A stretch of DNA of 64,000 bases, taken from positions 186,001 to 250,000 of the forward strand of contig QVRM01007006.1 of NCBI GenBank assembly GCA_003439945.1. Direction: 5' to 3'. Source of the stretch: Dermanyssus gallinae (taxonomy: Eukaryota > Arthropoda > Arachnida > Mesostigmata > Dermanyssidae). Below the pieces are notes generated by a model, which saw only the letters and a list, made by a program, of their open reading frames with translations, was not told the origin of the DNA and did not search any database. Position numbers and translations under genes: made by a program. Every line of letters begins with the position of its first letter. Position 1 is the stretch's first letter. Of the stretch, positions 47,640-58,922 are shown piece by piece.

Positions 47640-48035
47640 ATAACAGCACATAACTTCTGAGCTAACAGGAGCACACTCACAGCTCGTTGCGTTCTTCTTC
47701 AGGAGGTCGAGAAAACGCTGGCGTGAGGTCTACGCCGTTTTTGTAGATTTCAAAGCTCCATACAACTCAAGATAATAAGTGTTGGTGCTTGAGCATAGCG
47801 GTATACTCAATGGTGTGACGAATACATTACAGAAGAACTCGATAGCTGTAAGTGACAGATTAGCAGAACATCTGTGGTTACAACAAACGACCGGGTTTGC
47901 GAAATGGCTTAACTTAGACCCGCGTTTGTGCTCTATCTTCATGGGAGATCTACTTGTCTGCATTACGAACTGTCACCCAAGCGTTAAGGTTCTGTTGTAT
48001 GCCCCGACGATCGTGTTCTTCATAGCTTCATAAAA
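47640..48035 (+). pseudogene. Non-LTR reverse transcriptase fragment
   Basis: The plus strand reads YAVFVDFKAPYNS near 47727-47770 (RT motif A region, followed by two stops). In the adjoining frame, 47779-48033 shows SDRLAEHLWLQQTTGFAK and VKVLLYAPTIVF, where VLLYADDIVF would be expected. The catalytic Asp pair of the YADD box is therefore replaced by Pro-Thr. Motif spacing matches a jockey/CR1-type or related RT, but the clade cannot be set from this short piece. It is not related in frame or sequence to the R1-like copy at 40246-41190. Confidence 0.7.
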
Positions 48036-48453
48036 AAATGATATGCAAACGTACTAAGAAAGCACCTATCATTCTGTTTTTGTTGAAGTGCCTAGAAAAA
48101 AACGACACTTTAAAACGTTTAAAATAAAACTCTTAGATAAATATAGCTAAGGATGATTTAGCAATGGGCAGCGGCCAATTCGTAGCGTGTACGCAAGGCT
48201 TACCGTGCGGGGGGATGTCTCTATTGTTCATGGGTGCAATCAATTTATGAATTTATGATGGTCTACATACCTAGTTACCACGATGGTGGGTGGTAAAGTC
48301 AAGTTAATCACGCCAGAACTACTATTTACTCCTAAAACAGCATTTCGATTCAGAAGCTAAGGTTACATCATTCAGCTAGTAAAACGTGAAACATTATACT
48401 AGTATACCATTATCTATGTTGGGTTAACATAGCACGTTGTCCTAAGACTTATA
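48036..48453. other. Intergenic, nothing recognised
   Basis: AT-rich flank up to the mariner insertion. The TA at 48452-48453 is the target dinucleotide. Confidence 0.4.
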
Positions 48454-49774
48454 CGAGGTGTGTTCAAAACGTATCGCGACTTTTGAATTTTCGCGGGTTA
48501 CGTATATTCGAATTTCGATTTTTTGTGGCGTTATGTTGGTACTCATGTCTCTCACTTATGCCGACAAGCTCGGCCATTTTGAATGTTCACTTAATTGTTG
48601 ACAGCTGCTTTGCTTGCACGTGTTTTGGATCGTCTTCGATTTTTACCTATTCAAAAAAATGGATCAAAGAACCTGTATCAAATTTTGTGTGAAAAACGAA
48701 ATTAAGTGCGCGGATGCATTCCGAATGTTGACTGTGGCATACGGAGAAGCTACCTTGGACCGAAGCAACGTTTATCGGTGGTACAAAATGTTCTCAGAAG
48801 GCCGAGAAGATGTGAACGACGAAGAGCGTGCCGGACGCCCGAGCACTTCAACAACAGACGAAAAAATTAATGAAGTGGAGAAAATGGTATTGGCCAATCG
48901 TCGAATCACCGTTAGAGAAGTTGCTGAGGACCTAAACATATCGACTGGCTCGTGCCATTCGATTTTTATCAATGATTTGGGCATGAGACGGGTCGCCGCG
49001 AAATTCGTACCAAAATTGCTCAATTGCGACCAAAAACAGCATCGCATGAACATTGCTAATGAGATGTTGGACTCTGTCCGCGACGACCCAAATTTGCTCC
49101 AGAGGGTCATAACTGGTGACGAATCGTGGGTTTATGGTTATGACGTGGAAACCAAAGCTCAATCATCTCAATGGAAGCTGCCGCACGAACCAAGACCGAA
49201 AAAAGCGCGCCAAGTTCGGTCGAATGTGAAAGTTTTGCTGACAGTTTTCTTCGATTGCAGGGGCGTGGTGCATCATGAGTTTTTGCCACAGGGTAGAACG
49301 GTCAATAAGGAATATTACCTGCAAGTTATGCGCAATTTGCGCGAAGCAATCCGCCAGAAACGCCCGGATTTGTGGAAGAACAAAAATTGGCTTTTGCACC
49401 ACGATAACGCCCCTGCTCACACATCGTTGCTTGTGCGCGAGTTTTTGGCCAAAAACAACACACTAATGATGCCGCAGCCACCGTATTCCCCAGATATGGC
49501 CCCCTGTGACTTTTTCTTGTTACCTAAACTGAAGAGGCCCATGAAAGGACGACGTTACGCTACGCTTGACGAGATAAAGACGGCATCGAAGGAGGAGCTG
49601 ATCAAGATAAAAAAAAAAGGTTTTTTGAAGTGCTTCGAAGATTGGAAAAACCGTTGGCACAAGTGTATAATATCTCATGGGGATTACTTTGAAGGGGACA
49701 AAATAGATATTCATAAATAAATGAATAATTTTTGAAAAAACACAAAAGTCGCGATACGTTTTGAACACACTATG
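48454..49774 (+). mobile_element. Mariner transposon, copy 1 (intact transposase)
   Basis: The left terminal inverted repeat starts CGAGGTGTGTTCAAAACG at 48454. The complementary right end runs from about 49744 to 49774 and differs in its last four bases (TATG where CTCG is expected). TA flanks both ends (48452-48453, 49775-49776). The length of about 1.32 kb and one intact transposase gene fit a mariner element. It lies tail to tail with copy 2, six bases away. Confidence 0.93.
48659..49720 (+). CDS. Mariner transposase, intact
   Basis: The transposase binds the inverted repeats and carries out cut-and-paste insertion at TA. From the Met at 48659 the protein is 353 residues, the usual mariner length; an in-frame Met at 48614 would add 15 hydrophobic residues with no family counterpart. 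The N-terminal half is a paired helix-turn-helix DNA-binding region (ITVREVAEDLNIS 83-95). The catalytic triad is complete: Asp 154 in TGDESW, Asp 249 in LLHHDNAPAH, Asp 284 in YSPDMAPCDFF, with 34 residues between the second and third, the DD34D spacing of mariners. A linker-region motif reads WKLPHEPRPKK (172-182). There is no stop or frameshift. Subfamily not assigned. Confidence 0.93.
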   Translation: MDQRTCIKFCVKNEIKCADAFRMLTVAYGEATLDRSNVYRWYKMFSEGREDVNDEERAGRPSTSTTDEKINEVEKMVLANRRITVREVAEDLNISTGSCHSIFINDLGMRRVAAKFVPKLLNCDQKQHRMNIANEMLDSVRDDPNLLQRVITGDESWVYGYDVETKAQSSQWKLPHEPRPKKARQVRSNVKVLLTVFFDCRGVVHHEFLPQGRTVNKEYYLQVMRNLREAIRQKRPDLWKNKNWLLHHDNAPAHTSLLVREFLAKNNTLMMPQPPYSPDMAPCDFFLLPKLKRPMKGRRYATLDEIKTASKEELIKIKKKGFLKCFEDWKNRWHKCIISHGDYFEGDKIDIHK

Positions 49775-49780
49775 TATGTA

Positions 49781-51087
49781 CGAGGTGTGTTCAAAAAGTA
49801 TCGCGAAGTATTTTTCAAAAATTATTCATTTATTCAAGAATATCTATTTTGTCCCCTTCAAAGTAATCCCCATGAGATATTATACACTTGTGCCAACGGT
49901 TTTTCCAATCTTCGAAGCACTTCAAAAAACCATTTTTTTTTGTCTTGTTCAGCTCCTCCTTCGATGCCGTCTTTATCTCGTCAAGCGTAGCGTAACGTCG
50001 TCCTTTCATGGGCCTCTTCAATTTAGGGAACAAGAAAAAGTCACAGGGGGCCAGATCTGGGGAATACGGTGGCTGCGGCATCATTAGTGCGTTGTTTTTG
50101 GCCAAAAACTCGCGCACAAGCAACGATGTGTGAGCAGGGGCGTTATCGTGGTGCAAAAGCCAATTTTTGTTCTTCCACAAATCCGGGCGTTTCTGGCGGA
50201 TTGCTTCGCGTAAATTGCGCATAACTTGCAGGTAATATTCCTTATTGACCGTTCTACCCTGTGGCAAGAACTCATGATGCACCACGCCCCTGCAATCGAA
50301 GAAAACTGTCAGCAAAACTTTCACATTTGACCGAACTTAGCGCTTTTTTCGGTCTTGGTTCGTGCGGCAGCTTCCATTGGGATGATTGAGCTTTGGTTTC
50401 CACGTCATAACCATAAACCCACGATTCGTCACCAGTTATGACCCTCTGGAGCAAATTTGGGTCGCGGACAGAGTCCAACATCTCATTAGCAATGTTCATG
50501 CGATGCTGTTTTTGGTCGCAATTGAGCAATTTTGGTACGAATTTCGCGGCGACCCGTCTCATGCCCAAATCATTGATAAAAATCGAATGGCACGAGCCAA
50601 TCGATATGTTTAGGTCCTCAGCAACTTCTCTAACGGTGATTCTACGATTGGCCAATACCATTTTCTCCACTTCATTAATTTTTTCGTCTGTTGTTGAAGT
50701 GCTCGGGCGTCCGGCACGCTCTTCGTCGTTCACATCTTCTCGGCCTTCTGAGAACATTTTGTACCACCGATAAACGTTGCTTCGGTCCAAGGTAGTTTCT
50801 CCGTATGCCACAGTCAACATTCGGAATGCATCCGCGCACTTAATTTCGTTTTTCACACAAAATTTGATACAGGTTCTTTGATCCATTTTTTTGAATAGGT
50901 AAAAATCGAAGACGATCCAAAACACGTGCAAGCAAAGCAGCTGTCAACAATTAAGTGAACATTCAAAATGGCCGAGCTTGTCGGCATAAGTGAGAGACTT
51001 GAGTACCAACCTAACGCCACAAAAAATCGAAATTCGAATATACGTAACCCGCGAAAATTCAAAAGTCGCGATATGTCGTATGCCGCG
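49781..51087 (-). mobile_element. Mariner transposon, copy 2 (defective)
   Basis: Same family as copy 1, in the opposite orientation. The terminal repeat at 49781 (CGAGGTGTGTTCAAAAAG) is well kept and preceded by TA. The outer repeat near 51053-51087 is eroded after TCGCGATATG, so it probably could not be bound properly. The internal sequence is nearly identical to copy 1, so both are recent relatives. Confidence 0.92.
49830..50886 (-). pseudogene. Mariner transposase, frameshifted
   Basis: The frame opens with the same MDQRTC start as copy 1 (50886) and follows it closely. It has a 3-base deletion removing one Asp of RDDPN near 50461, then a 2-base deletion near 50340 that shifts the frame. 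The 3' half continues in another frame from 50324 to 49830 and still shows the second and third catalytic Asp regions (HHDNAPAH, YSPDLAPCD). The copy is non-functional as it stands. Confidence 0.93.
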
Positions 51088-53937
51088 TACTAGAAGACTA
51101 CATTCGGTCTGAGATACATCGGGAAGAAAATCTCGAATACTGGGGCCTGCCAAAGATGTTGACAGATCAAAAAGCTTGACTGGAAGACTTTGGGGGAAGC
51201 AGTAGATGGGAAACGGAGTCATACGGAAGAAGAGCAGAGAGAGCGGAAGCTTTGGAATGGAATTCTCTGGAGCTAGACCACGAAGATTTGATACGACAAG
51301 CAACATATGTTACTGTCCATCGCATGTCTCAGTTACTTCCACGCTTGCCTCGCAATTTTAGCAATGAGTCCTCAGTCTTTTTCAGGCGGTCTTATACTCA
51401 GCTAGTTGGAGGTTGGCTCATCCCTCGTCCACCTTTGTCTGGCCCCTCCCTTATCTAGAGCCTAATGCATATTGTCTGGTCTCGCCGATTTCTTCATTCC
51501 CGGGGCCAACGGGGCGATTCTCCTCGTTCTTTTTAAGGAGCTGATCGCACGCTAGTACATGCTTTTCCAGTTGGCAATTGCTGAGTGCGTCCAGCACCCT
51601 TACATCCCAACTTGCTGACGAATCCTTATATTGTACGTCGACAATGGCCATGGCCTTCGACCACTGTTGTTATGAGCCAAGTCCAAGTACAGGGACGTTC
51701 GGGCCGACCTCGTAGCGTAACGTCGAAGTCGCCGTGGACCAACCTCTTTTGAACGTCTATCTGTTACTACCTCCCCGCCATCCCTTTAAATATCCTAATT
51801 GCGACTTGGGTTGCATTCTTTCCTTTCCGGAAATAAAATAGCATCAAAGACAAGAAAGTATGCGGAACGTAGGCCGGGTCGCGTACCACTTCACCCTCGC
51901 ACTCGAGAGCTGGGCGCCCTGGGGGCCCCCACAAACACGCTAATTTCCAGGTTGCGACGCTTTACAGCAGTCTACGAGGACGAGGCGGGAGGCACTTTCT
52001 TTTGCCCAAACGGATTTCCCTAGAAATTCAGAGAGTAACGCGTTCGGTGCTCGGAACTATGAAAGACTGGATGGACCCGCGTCTTCGCGTCAGGGGTCGG
52101 GCAAGACTCCCACTCGGACACGAATGATAGATGAGGAGTGAGCCATCGGTGCCGTGGATTTAAACATTCACATGTATATATTAAATTCCTAAATAAATAA
52201 TATTATGAAGGAAAAAATAATAGCATAAAATGCCGAAAATGCACATTTAACTCTGCCATCTTTACTTGAGCATTATAGTTTGCGTGAGTTAGATGATCGA
52301 ACGAATTTCACGTTATAATACAGCGCAGGTCTGCTTTTACTGCCATGTAAACAAATAATCCTCTCCCAACAGTTTTCGTCTTTCGCCGAGTCTGCGCAGT
52401 GCGGCGCACACAATTACCCGAACGGACTTATGAAACAACCTAAAATTTTCCACTGAGCACTCCTTCAGCCATGCGTAGATAGGCATCCTCTCCTAAAGCG
52501 CTGCCTACTCATTCCCCACACACTCTCGCACTAATCTTTTTTCATCCTCTCAATAAGCTTTTAAGTAAACGTTTCACCAACCATGCCAAAGGCATTATTG
52601 CCGGAAAATATTTACGCATTTTCGTGTCAGCCGAGAAGCTTCATTAGCTGACCTACAGGGCTCAAGGTAAAGCACGTTCTTCCGCTTCTTTTTAGCGGTG
52701 ACAACATGACACATCTATATGAGTCATGTTGTCACCGCTTGATATATATATATATAATTTTTCCTGAAATGAACATCGTCTAAGTTAAGTCGTCGCGTGT
52801 CCATACTGCAGGACATGTGGCCTCCCTATGTGACGTGTGACCTACCTTAGGTTAAGAGCGGCCGTGGTCGGTGATACAAATGAGTCATTTGGCACATGGA
52901 TTTTATCATCGGTCTCCGCGATTGAGCGGGTTCAATTCAACACGTGATACTGCCGAATGCGCGAAGATACAATATCCTCACAGCCGAGCTCCATACGGAG
53001 AAGGAACATGCCACCGGCTGGCTTTTCCGATCGCCATACTAGCGATAGATTACGTTGGCGGCAAAAAATAGGGGTATAACGCGTGGCATCCCGAATTTTC
53101 GGCCTAATCTGACTTACTTCTTACGTCTTCAAGATACTCTTATCTAAAGCTGATTCAATGCAGATGACGACGGCCCATAGCTAGTTTGCGAAACGTGTAT
53201 GGGCATTATGGACGCCTTGGAAGGGCAAAATAAAAACTGTAAACGTTTTAGTGGGCCTAACTTGGTATGGATCAATGAGCTAATAGAAGCATAAAAATGT
53301 ATTTTCCAATGTAAAATACTGCTTTGATTTCAGCATCGTATCAATGTTCCTACTTTTAAAGGGCATGTCACAACATACAACATTTTTGTAGATAAACTCT
53401 TAGATGTAATAATTCATCAGAAATCAGAAATCATTCGAGTAACACAAAGTTTCCAATCGTATACAAAAAAAAAGCAATATATATATATATACACATTCTA
53501 TGTAGCGGCGGTCACTTGAATAGCTAAGACACCTTTTTAAGAAACGGGTTGCCGGCATTACGACCGAAAAATAAACCAGCGTGAGATCAAGTTCGACTTA
53601 TGTAGAGCTTGTTGTTCTTCATTGTTTTTGTTGGATCTGGTTGAGCATTGTCTTACTGCTATATTCCTTGCTAGAGAAGGCCCTTATCAGTTTATCATAA
53701 CAAACGTGCATCTGGCCAAACGTAGAAATAAGGATTATCGTGCAAAGTGGCCTCTGAAAAGCCAAAAACTAGCGACAGGAGGATTCTTCTACAACCAGAA
53801 TCCCCCTCGCCCTCGACGTACCTTAACGGCAGCACTCGCCGGTGCCGAGGGGAGTCGCAGAGGGGGCAGCCAGAAAGGTTCTATTTCAATTCTGCTATGC
53901 CGCCTTGGGTATACAGCAGGACTGGGCCATAATCAGA
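51088..53937. other. Intergenic DNA, no gene recognised
   Basis: Contains a hairpin (52694-52739), short TA runs (52742-52756, 53478-53492) and small open frames without recognisable content. The sequence from 51100 to 51700 is less AT-rich than its surroundings and may be old transposon DNA, but I cannot name it. Confidence 0.4.
52694..52739. repeat. 17-bp perfect hairpin with 12-base loop
   Basis: Arm 52694-52710 (AGCGGTGACAACATGAC) pairs exactly with 52723-52739. Confidence 0.9.
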
Positions 53938-54118
53938 TTTTTTTTCGGGTTGACCCTTAGCCGAGATTTATCGTACACGGGACTGCCGTTAGCATTGCCG
54001 CATAGACGGACCCCCATAAATGCAAATGTGCAACGGTAGGGCTCAAACGCGCGCATCTATGTGTCTCCTCCGGTCGCGAGGCGCAGACGAATGCACCGTG
54101 CCACCGGGCTCGATGGGC
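53938..54118 (-). mobile_element. tRNA-derived SINE (family A), copy 3
   Basis: On the minus strand the head, the CTGCGCCTCGCGACCG block and the GTCCGTCTATG body match the copies at 45488-45680 and 47317-47508, ending in an A-run (T-run at 53938-53945 on the plus strand). The B-box is mutated (GTTTGAGCCC). I see no clear target duplication. Confidence 0.85.
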
Positions 54119-54177
54119 AATATTCTGATCTCTAGGAAGGACAATTTCACATACTTTATCGTTTCTCGCCAAGCCAC

Positions 54178-54345
54178 CCTAATAATTACCCTACGACTAC
54201 TCAGCGCTGTGAGTGATCGTAGGGTAATGATTTTGAGGTATGTGGTGTGAAAGCTGATAAAATAATTTCATTTACGCAAATTCTGTACGATCATGTCGCA
54301 TCTTCTGGCCGGCGTTATATATTCTTCACGACGCATATATATATA
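54178..54345. mobile_element. Foldback element fragment, copy 3
   Basis: AATTACCCTACGACTACTCA and its inverted partner around 54210-54228 form a compact hairpin. They are followed by GAGGTATGTGGTGTGAAAGC and CATGTCGCATCTTCTGGCCG, as in the right halves of copies 1 and 2. Most of the left half is missing, and it ends at a TA run (54337-54354). Confidence 0.75.
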
Positions 54346-54359
54346 TATATATACTAGAC

Positions 54360-55618
54360 GCAGTCCTAGCATTGCCTAATGTGTTTTCTGTCATTAACCG
54401 CACTTCCCAGTGCACCACGTCATCTTCAACTTCACGTTTGTCTTTACGTCTCCCGTATGGCAGTCAGCAAATGGCCCAGTTGGTATTTAGTTACTCAGTA
54501 CATTTTGGGGACAGCTAAACACTTTACAAAGTCTGCACATTTCTTACCTTTTCGCAAAAGCTTGCGCAGCCATGAACACGCATATCCAGAGCACAGGCTC
54601 TAGAGTAGTTGGTAACGTGCTGGGAAAAAAGGAGGCTAACCTCACAGGAACATGTGCGAGCTTATCATTTATTATATCATACATAAGCTATCATACATTA
54701 TTATATCACAATAAGCTATTATACATATAATTATAGAAATCACTGAAGACAACGTTTGCATCGGTTGTTGAAACACATCGTTGGTTCCCTCTATAATACG
54801 ATCTAGTTCTCTTTTTTTCTGTCAAGAGCAACGGTTTATACAGCAAATAAAATCATCCGTGCCGAGGACCAGGTGCCGCGTCTACCACCCCTCTCTAAAC
54901 GATGATAAAGCGCATCGTGAAGAGATTGAACTTCAGGAAGGCGACATACTTGGAGCTACTAGGCTGCTACGTTCAGCACTCGTTCGCTGTAAGATCTGAC
55001 ACCGTCGTAGCACCGCCTCCCTTTGCAAGAAACGTTTGTCATTTCCTGTAGACCTAAGCTGACTTTTGAGGTTCACACCATCAAGGATACATTAAAGCCA
55101 TCGTACAGTGGTTTTCATCGAGTTTTCCAGCCGGGCTGGATCTCGTCAGGTTGCGCCACATTGAGGCATAGCGCACACTAAACTCAAGCTCTCAAACCGG
55201 ATGAGTATGCCGCGCTGCCGGACTGCACGCGCCCAATTGCCCAGTAAACTCGAGTGCTGGGAACGTGCATGACCGGGGCGAATGCAGTCGGATGAAATGT
55301 AGGCGCGGTGAGCAGAAGTAGATGCTGGATCTGTTAAGCGGGGCGGGTGGCAGCGCCGAATTGGCGATTGTACGCAGGACACAATGTACCCCCCACAGCC
55401 GAACAGTTGGCTACTGCGACCGCGCTGCTGGGGTCCGCGAGAGCGGTACCACAATGGCAACTTGATCGGCTACGGGGGCGGCCGTAGTGGAAGAAGCGGA
55501 GGGTCGCCTGTGAACTGGTTGGCGTCACCCACCTGCCTGCGTCAATGAATCGCTCAGCAAATACGTGGCTTTTAGGAACTATACAAATAATTGCTATTGT
55601 TACTTTTTTAAGATACTC
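54360..55618. other. Intergenic DNA, no gene recognised
   Basis: The segment 55130-55560 is GC-richer than its surroundings and is open on the minus strand for 104 codons (55146-55460), but the peptide has no recognisable features. Confidence 0.4.
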
Positions 55619-55795
<177 letters not shown>

Positions 55796-58519
55796 CAGTG
55801 GTTGCCGCCGGCCATCGTCAGGAGCAGACGTCAACCGCGGGGCATCAATTGGACAGGAGTTCAGTTAGTTTGGCTGCGACAGCTTCATGTGGAGGGTGAT
55901 TGTTAATAAAAAGGTAAGTCTAGACATGAATACGACGCACTTTAGCTTAGAAAATAAGTCAGCGGCGGAAAGATGGAGGTGCTAGGCGTATGAGTAAGAA
56001 TGAAGGAAACATTCGATCAAAGGTCATTCGTCAATAACCGTGAAGATGGTGGTGAACGTGCAAGTGCTGAACAGCGAGTACTTCAGCCGTCATCCACGCA
56101 AGTGAGTCATCCTACGGATGACCCAAATGCGTTTAAGCGTGAACACCCAGTGCCGGTCGAGGTTTATATTAAAAGACTATAACGGTACTGGGAAAGCACG
56201 ACATTGTGATGTCAGTGCTGTGGAGAACAGAAGACTCTAGAGGGGACGCTGTAATGTAAATCTTTTTTTTTAGTAATGCCATAATACCATAGTTTTTGTT
56301 CCTAAATTATAACCAATTTTTTAAAATGTTTGACCCTTCGAACATATTCAACAATATTAAAACTAAATTGAATTATTGCACTAGAAATAAAAGCTGAAAT
56401 TAGCGGTAGCTCTATGTTTTCTGGCGGAGCGTTATGATTTCTCGGTATGTGGGCGGCGTGGTCTGAATACCTATTCCCCGACACTTTCTTTAGTGTGATC
56501 GGTCGTAGGTTCGGTCCCGGGTGAAAAAATTTGTTTCCGGTATTTGAACATGTCATGGGTGTATATAGAAGAGAGTTGACATACTTTAGTGTCACATTTG
56601 AGTTGTACGATTGGTCACTTCACGCTGTAACAAGGATTTATTGTAAAAAAAAAAACAGTCAAAATAAAAATACAACATTTTCAGAGAGAGACAATATCGG
56701 AGAAGTTCCGAAATAAACAAACAAATGTGAACAACAATTTGGAAAACGTTTTGCGGTCTTTGGAAGTAACTGCTTAGGATGCAGCCCTAGGAGACCACAC
56801 ACGTGGGGGAGAGTCCAGTCGTGATGGGTTGGGCAATATCTAATTTACTGGTTCCTCGACTAACATAAAGCCTTGGAGTCTATCTTCAAAACGACTGCCA
56901 CCGTAATGGCACTTCCATTGCACTTACTTTCCTATGAACAGGGCCCCATCGGCTCGATTAGACGGCAACTTCGAAAGATTCTGTGGAGCGTCAACTACAG
57001 AGGACAAAACGACGGTGACGAATGGCGTTCTATATAACGGATTTTTTTTGTCTGTTACTGATGACAGATGTCGTTAATTCATAAAATAAACTACACATTT
57101 AGTTGCATAATTAAGAGTATAGTGTTGCGTATCATCTAAGCCAGACTATAATTGACCTTTTTGCCACGGGCGATCGGTATAAAATTTTAAAACAAAAGCT
57201 ATTTTCAAAAACTCTCATGTCAAAAATAGCTATCTTAGCACTGTTTGGTTGTTTTTTGTTCTAATACTTGATAGTCTAGTTATGTAAAAAGCATTATTGG
57301 ACACATTTTAGCCGGTGGACGTATTTTTAGCAAGGCTCGTAAGAAAAATTGATTCGTAGCGTTTTATTGCTGTTACAGTTTCCACAATTACCTTACCCTA
57401 TTGTGTCTTTGATGGAGAGAAAACCATAAAACTGGATACCGTGCGTTTTCGAAGATTGCACTCGCTAACCGTACACGGATGCATTTCGAGCAAATTTCGT
57501 CGGCTTCTTTTATAGAGGTTCGTGTAATTGTAGAGCCTTTCTGTCACCTGGAGTTGCATATACGTACGCGGCCCAGCATTCAAATTCCTTGCAAAAGGGG
57601 CTGGGCAATAATCAAGAAGTTTCAGCCTATTAGAAAAACAATGTGTGCACAACTGGATTTTACTGGGGAGGAGCTCTTATGAAATTAGATAGATTCCCTG
57701 CAAGCTCCAACAATAATTCCATGGCGTTTTGTCACGAATAGCCATAATATAGTTACGGAATAGCGCTTTTTTTGTCTGTTTTTGTCAGAATTTCGGGTGC
57801 TCTGAGTCCAACGCACATGTTTACCAGTCTGATAGCCACATTTTAGATGCTCCTATTAGACCAAGATGCCCCTGACACGATAGCGTCTCGATGCTCCCAA
57901 CGTCGTCGCGTTCTTGGGGCTTTCTTCAGCAGAAAAATGTAGCAGCAAAACAGTGACAACCAAGTCCAACAGAAATAACCACCAACGCCCCCTTTGGATG
58001 AGCGCTAGTTAGTCGCCCCATCCACAGCCGCTATCTCGGCTGTATGGATATACTACTCACGTTTAGACGTGGACTGGTAACGAAAGTCGAATTGCCCTTA
58101 CCTGGTTGTTATTCTTAAAATAAACTTCACTTCATTATATGTATATTGCATCGGTGCTCTATCGTTCCTCGACGACTATCTCCCAGAGCTATGTCCCAGT
58201 TCAATGATCGAATAGATCGAACAATAAACTTACTTAAACTTAGGTTAGAGATCATCAGTAATCTCCTGCGATGATATTTTGTCGACTTATAAGTCGAGAT
58301 CAAACACAATCCTAGATGCAACATCCATGCTGCTTACCGACGTAAAGTTAAGTGTCATTTTTTACATACGCACACAATTCCGAAAACAAATGGGCAAACG
58401 TATGCCGACATTTCCCGAGAGATTCACCCGTACACCACAGACGACAAATTCAGCTCATTTTTCTTTCTTATTAACTTTCTTTATTGTGCAAACGTAATAA
58501 TCGGACTAAAACGCTGCCG
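55796..58519. other. Intergenic DNA, no gene recognised
   Basis: Contains a possible tRNA-like SINE head (56440-56530) and otherwise ordinary AT-rich sequence. Splice-donor-like GTAAGT (55914) and GTGAGT (56101) occur, but no exon can be built around them. Confidence 0.4.
56440..56530 (+). mobile_element. Possible tRNA-derived SINE head
   Basis: GGCGGCGTGGTCTGAATACC followed about 45 bases later by GGTTCGGTCCCGGGTG resembles A- and B-box spacing, then an A-rich stretch. There is no second copy in the window to confirm it. Confidence 0.4.
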
Positions 58520-58529
58520 TTTATTTATT
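58480..58529 (-). terminator. Candidate poly(A) signals of the zinc-finger gene
   Basis: TTTATT on the plus strand at 58480-58485, 58520-58525 and 58524-58529 reads AATAAA on the minus strand, giving a 3' UTR of about 0.4 kb after the stop at 58923. Confidence 0.55.
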
Positions 58530-58922
58530 GATATGTACACTATCTTTGCACATAGTCACTTGAATTGTCGTCATCGAACTCAGTAACGACAACACAACAG
58601 AATACGACCAGCGTCCACGATCGCTATCGCAATAGATATTGATACTTCTCTCTCTCTCTCTTTCTCTCTACCTGTCTCTTTTGCTTGCATACACTCACAC
58701 ATTCATTGTCCCTTTATCGGATTTCCCTTTATCCCCCCCTCTCTCCTTCTCTCTCTCACTGGGCTTGATCACTCCTTTTCGCGCCGCAGTCTCGATAGAT
58801 TTCTTGGCTTTTGTCGTCGTGCGTGCTCCTCATTTTCCTCCCTCTCACACGACTGACGATGATGATTCGCAGATGATCAGAGGCCTCCTATAACTTAACG
58901 CGGTGGTTCGGCTCGCCGTAGG

